The notes under the pieces were generated by a model. That model saw nothing but the letters and a program-made list of their open reading frames with translations. It was not told the DNA's origin and ran no database searches. The translations under genes were made by a program, and so were the position numbers. DNA of 5,395 nt from Anaerolineae bacterium (GTDB lineage Bacteria; Chloroflexota; Anaerolineae; Promineifilales; Promineifilaceae): NCBI GenBank assembly GCA_028284105.1, contig JANQSK010000601.1:1-5395 (forward strand). The letters are read 5' to 3'. This document shows, in pieces, positions 1-5,395 of the stretch (its first letter is position 1; the number at the start of each line of letters is the position of its first letter).

Positions 1-1959
1 GGAGAACCCAGTCTTTATTCAGGCGTATTGCTTAACGTTGAGTATCCAGATGGGCCATACAATGCGTTTGAACTAAGTCGGGACCTAGACCAGTTTGTGA
101 CTCAATTGTGTACAGAGATTGCCACATTTCGTTCGTGTGGTGGATTTATTCCTTTTCAAGTAAGCATGACGCATTCAACACCCACTTTATCCAATTTAGA
201 AGTGCTAAGACTGCCGGGAATAGGAGACTATCGCACGCTTATTTTAGGTGTTCCTTCCCCTGTGGTGGTGGGGTTGCCAACCAATGAGCTAAGCTACCGT
301 GCTTTGTACAACGGGTATGCCAATTTGCTGGGACTGATTGTAATTGATGAGATGTTCGACAGTAATTGCTGTTTGGATAATCCTTACTATCAGGCGACAC
401 GTCTTGAAATGATGTCCCAGCTAGGTGTACGGCCGTCGACTGCATCATTACTTCCTCAGCCTGTGCCTGCTGATGCGCCTTTATACACATTTGGCGATTT
501 AGCAACCTATTGGAACAACAACTATCCTGTTGAACCTTCGGAATGGTTTTCTCCCATTGATCCAGTTGCCCTGTTTATTCATTTTTTGGTAAACGAAGCC
601 AATGTGACCGATCCCGCCAGCTTACTTACTGACATCATTGGTGGGCGATTTTCAACTTTTCCGCAGTGGGTTGATATTGTGATTGAAGAAGAGATACAAA
701 TGGATGTGGCCTCATTAGAACGCGCTTGGATTGCCTATCAATTCAGCTTAACGGCCGTTGCCCAACAAGACCCACCGCTTCCTCTTCCAGAACAAGAAGT
801 GCAATTGTTGTGTTTTGATCCCGTCGTTGGCTACAAACTTTTTCGTTACAATGCTCAAACCGAGGCTTTAATTTTTGATGGAACTTTGGGAGAGGTTCAA
901 CCCAAAATGATGTCTCTGCCAAATGGCGATGGGGTTGTTGTGGGGATGCGTACGAATAATCCAACAGAGGCACGCCTGTTTTTTTGGGTAAACAGCCGTC
1001 AAACAAACTTGAGCTGGATCAGGTCTCAGGAAACGCCTGAAGCACTTCCATTGGGGTTTGACCCAACTGAGACTTATCTCATTTTAGGTGGGGAAGGGGT
1101 CATTACAGGCCTCATGGATTATGAAGCTTGTCTCAATGAAGGATCTTGTAATTTTGAGACCATGAATGGATTTCCTTTATGGTCCCCTGATCAACAGCAA
1201 ACATTATTAGCTGCCTTTGATTTTGGAAATAATTTAAGGAACGGTATTGAGTATGCCCTTGTTTTAGGAGATTCATTTGGGCTAGAACCTGAAAACATTG
1301 CAGATTGGCAGTTTTGGGAAGGCTGGTCATCTTTTTGGATTTCAGATATCGAGATTGGATTCTTAGCGCGAGAAGAAGCATCACTTGATGAATCAATAAT
1401 GAAGGTCAATGTTAATAGCGGTGAATCGACCTCTATTTTGTCCATATCTGAAATTGAAGCCTTGCTTAACAATTCGATCACCCTTGATGAAGCTCGTTTA
1501 AATTGGGTTCGGTCTCATCCCAATAAGCCAGATACGTTATTGATGACAGTTATCGTAACCGCTGACAATCAAATGCCAATCTTTCTGATTGAATATAATT
1601 TACAACAGGAAAGCGGGAAAATCTTAGATATATTTAATGGGCAAGGACTATCGAATTTTGAGGTAGAACATTTTTCACCAAACGGCCGTTTTGGCGCACT
1701 CTATTCGCAGGACGAGGCGAATCAAAATCAATTAGGCATTTATGATTTTGAACAAGATGCCATGGTTCATAAGATTCCCAATGTTTACCATGAACAGATG
1801 CCACTCGTATGGTCTGATGATTCTGAATGGGTGCTGTCTGCTCAAGGGTCTGCATTACGAATAACGGCCGTTAATCACGACTACTATCAGCTTCTTTCAT
1901 TTCCAGAAGCCCAATGCGAAATTGGTGTTTGGGTTAATCCACAAGACGATGAAAGCTAA
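1..1959 (+). CDS. Extracytoplasmic beta-propeller protein with degenerate peptidase-MA-like region (5' partial)
   Basis: The frame is open from base 1, so the gene enters from upstream; a TTG at 28 is the first possible start but lacks a clear Shine-Dalgarno. Counting from base 1 there are 652 residues. Residues 1-15 (GEPSLYSGVLLNVEY) align without a gap to residues 180-194 of the downstream paralog, so about 180 N-terminal residues (expected: tail, membrane anchor and NTF2-like region) are probably missing. Residues ~10-250 look like a peptidase-MA-like alpha/beta region. They include a VPSPVVVGLPTNE segment and a late helical block (FIHFLVNEANV to LERAWIAYQ) typical of that family's C-terminal half, but no HExxH motif. 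Residues ~265-650 look like a beta-propeller with TolB/WD40-type blades (LWSPDQQQ, FSPNGRFGALYS, VWSDDSEWVLS). All eight cysteines (37, 46, 123, 124, 271, 377, 383, 639) match the paralog. No enzymatic function can be assigned; a surface scaffold or binding role is inferred. Confidence 0.85.
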   Translation, partial: GEPSLYSGVLLNVEYPDGPYNAFELSRDLDQFVTQLCTEIATFRSCGGFIPFQVSMTHSTPTLSNLEVLRLPGIGDYRTLILGVPSPVVVGLPTNELSYRALYNGYANLLGLIVIDEMFDSNCCLDNPYYQATRLEMMSQLGVRPSTASLLPQPVPADAPLYTFGDLATYWNNNYPVEPSEWFSPIDPVALFIHFLVNEANVTDPASLLTDIIGGRFSTFPQWVDIVIEEEIQMDVASLERAWIAYQFSLTAVAQQDPPLPLPEQEVQLLCFDPVVGYKLFRYNAQTEALIFDGTLGEVQPKMMSLPNGDGVVVGMRTNNPTEARLFFWVNSRQTNLSWIRSQETPEALPLGFDPTETYLILGGEGVITGLMDYEACLNEGSCNFETMNGFPLWSPDQQQTLLAAFDFGNNLRNGIEYALVLGDSFGLEPENIADWQFWEGWSSFWISDIEIGFLAREEASLDESIMKVNVNSGESTSILSISEIEALLNNSITLDEARLNWVRSHPNKPDTLLMTVIVTADNQMPIFLIEYNLQQESGKILDIFNGQGLSNFEVEHFSPNGRFGALYSQDEANQNQLGIYDFEQDAMVHKIPNVYHEQMPLVWSDDSEWVLSAQGSALRITAVNHDYYQLLSFPEAQCEIGVWVNPQDDES

Positions 1960-1997
1960 TGTTCGTCAACTATTTTTGCAGCTTATTATGGAGTGCT

Positions 1998-2036
1998 CAT
2001 TCTTAGAGCGGTTTAGTTGAAACGTTTCTAAGAATG
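1998..2036. repeat. 10-bp perfect inverted repeat (hairpin) between the paralogs
   Basis: CATTCTTAGA (1998-2007) is matched exactly by its reverse complement TCTAAGAATG (2027-2036) across a 19-base loop. Within the loop GTTT (2011-2014) can pair with AAAC (2020-2023), leaving a 5-base tip. It begins 38 bases after the stop codon of the first gene. The stem is AT-rich and no T-run follows, so a standard intrinsic terminator is not well supported. An operator, an attenuator or an mRNA 3'-end stabilising hairpin are alternatives. The right arm overlaps the GAAACGTTTC palindrome by two bases. Confidence 0.6.
2019..2028. promoter_or_regulatory. Candidate LacI-family operator (GAAACGTTTC)
   Basis: A perfect 10-bp palindrome centred on CG, in the context TTGAAACGTTTCTAA. 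The central-CG form resembles the operator core bound by LacI/GalR-family regulators such as PurR and CcpA. It lies 43 bases upstream of the TATAAT box of the second paralog, inside the only substantial non-coding spacer of the window. No regulator gene is visible here, so the assignment rests on motif shape alone. Confidence 0.35.
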
Positions 2037-2071
2037 TCTTGAATAAGCCCAAAAGTTCTCCCGTTTGCTCT

Positions 2072-2077
2072 TATAAT
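2072..2077 (+). promoter_or_regulatory. Candidate -10 box for the second paralog
   Basis: A perfect TATAAT sits 35 bases before the ATG at 2113, which would give a leader of about 30 nucleotides. I find no good -35 at 16-18 bases upstream (the region reads CCCAAAAG) and no extended -10 TG. The promoter would therefore be weak or activator-dependent, or the gene may be co-transcribed with its upstream neighbour. Confidence 0.4.
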
Positions 2078-2103
2078 TTGAACGATTTTTCAACAAAGAG
2101 TGC

Positions 2104-2107
2104 GGAG
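2104..2107 (+). promoter_or_regulatory. Shine-Dalgarno for the second paralog
   Basis: GGAG with 5 bases between it and the ATG at 2113 is a good ribosome binding site. It fixes that ATG as the start, which also places the acidic tail and membrane anchor in the protein. Confidence 0.7.
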
Positions 2108-2112
2108 ACAAT

Positions 2113-4683
2113 ATGTTTGATTGGCAAACGGAAGAAGATGAAGTCGTTTGGGATGATGAAACACATACCCCTCAAGAGGAGCCTCCCAAGCGAACAATTA
2201 AATGGTGGTACATTGCCTTACCGCTACTCTTAATCGGCGGGGGATACTACCTCTACTCCCAAATTCAAGAACAAACGGATACGGCCGTTTCCGCCGTTGA
2301 AGAAGATATCCTCTCCTCCCACACGCTCCTGATTGACTCTGTTGAAAATCAAGATCGCGATCTTTTTGAGCTGCTGCTATCGGGTCGTGACATGGGGTGG
2401 GTCCGAGCTTATGATGATCTCGTTCGAGAAGAGCAGTTTTTGGATTACGCCCCATTTGGACTGACCTATCAATCAGACTCCTATGAATTACTCAATATTG
2501 AACTAACTCCGGCATTTGACTCTGCTGAGGTTGAATTTTCGCTGGGTTATTTAACGGATGAGAATGAGTCGATTCGGCTCAAACAAACGGCCGTATTTCG
2601 ACCAGGCGAAACACGATGGCTCTATGCACCGCCCGAGGCGGAATTTTGGGGTGAATGGCGAACGCTTGAAGAAGATGAGTTTACCTTTATCTATACCCAA
2701 CAGGATGCAGAATGGGTCGAAGCATTCGCTGAAGAAATGAATCAGTGGCTCCCGACACTCTGTGAAGCCATGGAACAAGATGCCTGTGCTGCCTGGGAAA
2801 AGATCATCCGCTTTGACAATACACCAGATGTTAAACTTGACTATCTCAATGTAGACAAGCAGTATGATGCAGGGTCTCAACTCAATGTGCCAAGCCCCTC
2901 TTTAATAGGCTACCCAACAGATGAACAAAGCGAGCGTTTTTTAATGGACACCTACAAGGAGATGTTGAGTCGGGTCTATGTCGCTGAAACGCTTTCCTAT
3001 GATTGCTGTGTCAACATTGTGCTGCTCGATCAACTGATGACATTGGTTCTTGCAGACTTTGGTTTAACCAATTGGTCGATCACCCCTGAAATGCACTATG
3101 CGCGCTTTCAGGAGGAAGAGTCGCCTAACCTGCTTAATCTTGAATCATATTGGGGGATGGACCAAGGGTCGTCCTTATCCGATGCTGAACGGGCCGAGCT
3201 TCAACTGATGATTGATTTTGTTCTCAATCTAAACACAGATTACTCTGCCGTCCAACTGCTCCAATCACTCATTGAGGCTGAATTTACGCTTGGGCAATGG
3301 CTCAACTCAGTCATTTATGGGGTATCGACAAACGAACTGCGAGATCGAAACTCTCTGAGTGAAATTAACTTTTTATGGGAGCATTACGCAACTCTTTACC
3401 ACGAAGCAGAAACGGATATTCCCGTATCGATGCCTGATGAAACGTTGACGCTTGTCTGTAATCCCCGCGATTTATCAGCAGAATCGACCCAGCTCTATCA
3501 ATACCATTTTGCGACAGAAAGCTGGCAAACAATTTTTGATAGAGAAGATTTTGCAATCATGTTCCCTTCTGGCGACAATTCAACGGCCGTTTTTCAACAT
3601 TTGATTTTTGAAGATGCAGCTCCCCCCATGAGCGAGATGTCCATCTGGACAGACGGTGGTCAAGAGGTGATCAAATCCTTGGATGAGGTGTACTCCATCT
3701 CTTTAGGGCAACAGAGCGAAAACGGCCGTTATTTAGCAGCCTACGCCTTTTCCAATCAGGAAGATTTAAATTCTGGTCCGCGCACCCTTATCTACGATTT
3801 TGAAAATTGCAACGAAAATGCTTGTAATCCTGTTGAAGGGATTGGATATCCCGTTTGGTCACCCAATGGCAAAAATGTGCTTTTCCTTCCATTTAATAAC
3901 TTTGATTTTCCAACCCGCATTGCAGATGGCCGTATTTGGCACTCAGGGGTTCGCGCTCCCTTTAATTTGCACTTAGGGCTTGAGGTCATGCCTCCCGAAG
4001 ATGAGCAAGATTTTCCTCAATATGATACGGATATTATCGGCTTTGGGTATGCGCCAATTTGGCTGGATAACGACACCTTTGGATATATTGAAACCGATGT
4101 GGAACGAACAGAATCCTCTTTTATTGTTCAATCTGTAAACAATCTTGATCGGATTCAAACCATGTTTACGGCTTTTGAAATTCAGTCGATCTTACCAAAC
4201 AACGGCAATATTAATCGAAATATTCAGCTTTCATATGTCGTGCCGATGCCAAATGACGCAAACCAACTTTTGGTGATGGTTAGCGGACGTGGTGCTTCGG
4301 GACATCTTGTACTTTATGATTTGCTCACCGATGAATTTACCTACGTGATGCGTGTCGCAAACAGCTTTCAGCACCTTTCAGCTATATCGCCTGACGGAGC
4401 CTATATTGCCGCCGCCACCAATAACGACGATGATTTGCTCATGCGCCAAGTCGGCATTTTCAACACAACAACGGGTGAAATTCAATATGGATTTCTTAAA
4501 ACGACCAGCTTTTTCCTAGGACTTTCTATGGATTGGTCCAGTGACGGAGAATGGCTTGCTGTGGAATCTGCTTTAAATATTGTTCAACTATTCCATATGC
4601 CAACCGGACAAAAATACCTGCTTGAGCATCCACATCGAAGCTGTGATGCAATCTCTTGGCTTGATCAACTCAGTTCAAATTAA
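2113..4683 (+). CDS. Single-pass membrane-anchored protein: NTF2-like, degenerate peptidase-MA-like, beta-propeller
   Basis: An 856-residue protein, complete in the window. Residues 1-30 are an acidic cytoplasmic tail ending in KR and K. Residues 31-49 (WWYIALPLLLIGGGYYLYS) are the only clear transmembrane helix. The positive charges before it predict a cytoplasmic N-terminus with the rest outside the membrane. Residues ~60-180 (HTLLIDSVENQDRDLFELL ... TAVFRPGETRWLYAPP) resemble an NTF2/SnoaL-like accessory domain. Residues ~188-430 resemble a peptidase-MA-like alpha/beta fold, but the helix where HExxH is expected reads MDTYKEMLSRVY, so no zinc site is present. Residues ~445-856 form a probable beta-propeller, with blade motifs at SENGRYLAAYA (535-545), VWSPNGKNVLF (581-591), ISPDGAYIAAA (758-768) and WSSDGEWLAV (808-817). 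The eight cysteines (217, 225, 298, 299, 449, 566, 571, 844) all match those of the upstream paralog. The function is unknown; cell-surface scaffolding or ligand binding is inferred. Confidence 0.9.
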   Translation: MFDWQTEEDEVVWDDETHTPQEEPPKRTIKWWYIALPLLLIGGGYYLYSQIQEQTDTAVSAVEEDILSSHTLLIDSVENQDRDLFELLLSGRDMGWVRAYDDLVREEQFLDYAPFGLTYQSDSYELLNIELTPAFDSAEVEFSLGYLTDENESIRLKQTAVFRPGETRWLYAPPEAEFWGEWRTLEEDEFTFIYTQQDAEWVEAFAEEMNQWLPTLCEAMEQDACAAWEKIIRFDNTPDVKLDYLNVDKQYDAGSQLNVPSPSLIGYPTDEQSERFLMDTYKEMLSRVYVAETLSYDCCVNIVLLDQLMTLVLADFGLTNWSITPEMHYARFQEEESPNLLNLESYWGMDQGSSLSDAERAELQLMIDFVLNLNTDYSAVQLLQSLIEAEFTLGQWLNSVIYGVSTNELRDRNSLSEINFLWEHYATLYHEAETDIPVSMPDETLTLVCNPRDLSAESTQLYQYHFATESWQTIFDREDFAIMFPSGDNSTAVFQHLIFEDAAPPMSEMSIWTDGGQEVIKSLDEVYSISLGQQSENGRYLAAYAFSNQEDLNSGPRTLIYDFENCNENACNPVEGIGYPVWSPNGKNVLFLPFNNFDFPTRIADGRIWHSGVRAPFNLHLGLEVMPPEDEQDFPQYDTDIIGFGYAPIWLDNDTFGYIETDVERTESSFIVQSVNNLDRIQTMFTAFEIQSILPNNGNINRNIQLSYVVPMPNDANQLLVMVSGRGASGHLVLYDLLTDEFTYVMRVANSFQHLSAISPDGAYIAAATNNDDDLLMRQVGIFNTTTGEIQYGFLKTTSFFLGLSMDWSSDGEWLAVESALNIVQLFHMPTGQKYLLEHPHRSCDAISWLDQLSSN

Positions 4684-4691
4684 GCTATAAT
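4661..4691 (+). promoter_or_regulatory. Candidate promoter for the methyltransferase, probably leaderless
   Basis: A perfect TATAAT (4686-4691) lies 6 bases before the ATG at 4698, so the usual start point of transcription, 7 bases after the box, falls on the A of the ATG or next to it. A TTGATC at 4661-4666 is a 4-of-6 match to a -35 box but with a long 19-base spacer. It overlaps the end of the preceding gene. No Shine-Dalgarno is visible in the 14-base gap, which fits leaderless translation. Confidence 0.5.
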
Positions 4692-4697
4692 GACCAC

Positions 4698-5395
4698 ATG
4701 GATGAAAAAGCTGAAGTTAAAAAACAGTTTGGAGCCAATGCCCAAAACTATGTTAATAGCAAAGTACATGCCAAAGGCGCAAGCCTCAATCGATTGGTTG
4801 AACTCGTTGCGCCCCAATCTGATTGGCTAGTTGTAGATATTGCAACGGGGGCAGGACATACAGCGCTCAATTTTGCACCTCATGTTGCCCACGTACATAT
4901 TACCGACTTAACGCCTCAAATGCTTGAGAAAGCAGAAGCACTGGCTCAAGAACGAGATATCAATAATTTCACGACCCAAATTGTTGATGCTGAAGAGATG
5001 CCATATGAAGATGGCACATTTGATTGTGTTACTTGTCGCATCGCTCCGCATCACTTCCCAAATATTCAAGAATTTATCAATGAATCATTCCGCGTATTGA
5101 AGCCTAGTGGTATTTTTGCAGTGGTTGACAATGTTGTTCCCGGCTCAAAGCTCCATGGTAAAAAAGGGAAGCTTATTCGAGAAGCAGGGAAGTATGTGAA
5201 CGCCTTTGAAAAATTAAGAGATCCAAGTCACGGTCGCTGTTGGAGCTTAAATGAATGGGTTGATGGCTTCCAGAAAGCTGGATTTACAATCAATTCAACT
5301 GAGACAACGCAGAAAGAGATGGATTTTGATTGGTGGACTGAGCGAATGAATGTGACAAAAGACGATAAAGTCCGACTTAAAGCAATGATTGTCCA
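4698..5395 (+). CDS. Class I SAM-dependent methyltransferase, UbiE/YcgJ-like (3' partial)
   Basis: The frame opens at ATG 4698 (MDEKAEVKKQFGANAQNYVN) and runs off the window after 232 residues. The family is usually about 250-260 residues, so only a short tail should be missing. It has the Methyltransf_11 Rossmann motifs in order: motif I VVDIATGAGHTA (residues 45-56) for the SAM amino-acid moiety, an acidic residue closing strand 2 (HITD, Asp70) for the ribose, DAEEMPYEDGTFD (97-109) for the adenine side and motif II, and RVLKPSGIFAVVDN (132-145). The CRIAPHHFPN segment (113-122) is typical of the YcgJ-like branch. It would be a soluble cytoplasmic enzyme moving a methyl group from SAM to a small molecule; the substrate cannot be read from the sequence. 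It begins 14 bases after the preceding stop codon without a Shine-Dalgarno, and an adjacent TATAAT suggests its own transcript. None of the ACGGCCGT words that mark the two upstream genes occurs in it. Confidence 0.92.
   Translation, partial: MDEKAEVKKQFGANAQNYVNSKVHAKGASLNRLVELVAPQSDWLVVDIATGAGHTALNFAPHVAHVHITDLTPQMLEKAEALAQERDINNFTTQIVDAEEMPYEDGTFDCVTCRIAPHHFPNIQEFINESFRVLKPSGIFAVVDNVVPGSKLHGKKGKLIREAGKYVNAFEKLRDPSHGRCWSLNEWVDGFQKAGFTINSTETTQKEMDFDWWTERMNVTKDDKVRLKAMIV

Larger units (their letters stand above)
429..3729. repeat. Dispersed iterated palindrome ACGGCCGT (8 copies)
   Basis: Exact copies start at 429, 751, 1682, 1864, 2281, 2587, 3583 and 3722. Five are the longer 10-bp palindrome AACGGCCGTT (750, 1681, 1863, 3582, 3721), and the copy at 1862-1873 extends to the 12-bp TAACGGCCGTTA. 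All lie inside the two paralogous genes. Five are read as ACG GCC GTN (Thr-Ala-Val), two as AAC GGC CGT (Asn-Gly-Arg) and one, at 429, in the third register (CGG CCG, Arg-Pro). Every CGGCCG I find in the window has this A...T flank. Spacing is irregular (139 to 996 bases), so this is a dispersed word and not a tandem array. Its role is unknown. Confidence 0.8.

Noticed and set aside
28..30. TTG at 28 as the true start of the first gene
   Set aside because: The frame is open to base 1, the residues before it align without gaps to the interior of the paralog, and there is no convincing Shine-Dalgarno.
239..505. Antisense open frames, such as 239-505, 743-1006, 1191-1481 and 2551-2880
   Set aside because: All lie opposite long coding regions, have no domain or composition signs of a real protein, and are best explained as shadows.
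1998..2036. The spacer hairpin as a Rho-independent terminator
   Set aside because: The stem is AT-rich, the loop is long and no T-run follows the right arm.
2039..2233. Small plus-strand open frame across the start of the second paralog
   Set aside because: It overlaps the well-supported 2113 gene in another frame, has no recognisable protein features and begins inside the spacer hairpin region without a Shine-Dalgarno.
2351..2364. 14-bp perfect palindrome AAGATCGCGATCTT
   Set aside because: It encodes QDRDLF in a plausible domain motif, occurs once, and one such palindrome in 5 kb is not surprising by chance.
4690..4692. ATG at 4690 as an alternative start
   Set aside because: It is in a different frame from the methyltransferase motifs and overlaps the TATAAT box.

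Overview
The window holds two tandem, same-strand, divergent paralogous genes for large envelope proteins and the first 232 codons of a SAM-dependent methyltransferase. The base composition is moderate. The domain style is a single-pass membrane anchor, an NTF2-like region, a peptidase-MA-like helical region and a TolB/WD40-like beta-propeller. From family memory this suggests an uncultured Chloroflexota (Anaerolineae-like) bacterium. That assignment is an inference, because there is no rRNA or other marker gene here.

Layout. Positions 1-1959 carry the 3' part of the first paralog, which enters the window already open. Positions 1960-2112 are a 153-base spacer with a 10-bp inverted repeat (1998-2036), a LacI-type GAAACGTTTC palindrome (2019-2028), a TATAAT box (2072-2077) and a Shine-Dalgarno sequence (2104-2107). 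Positions 2113-4683 hold the complete second paralog of 856 residues. It has an acidic cytoplasmic tail, one transmembrane segment and about 800 residues outside the membrane. Fourteen bases later, at 4698, the methyltransferase begins. It has no visible Shine-Dalgarno, but a perfect TATAAT lies 6 bases before its ATG, which suggests a leaderless transcript from its own promoter.

The most notable observations are these. (1) The palindrome ACGGCCGT occurs eight times in about 3.3 kb, five of them as AACGGCCGTT, in three different codon registers. It resembles a highly iterated palindrome such as cyanobacterial HIP1. (2) The two paralogs are very divergent, yet all eight cysteines of each fall at matching positions, which suggests a conserved disulfide set in an extracytoplasmic protein. 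(3) Both share what looks like a peptidase-MA (gluzincin-like) scaffold with no HExxH zinc site, so they are probably catalytically dead and joined to a beta-propeller.

The two paralogs may form a pair or complex at the cell surface. The methyltransferase looks like an independent neighbour. No tRNA, rRNA, CRISPR array, transposase or phage gene was seen.
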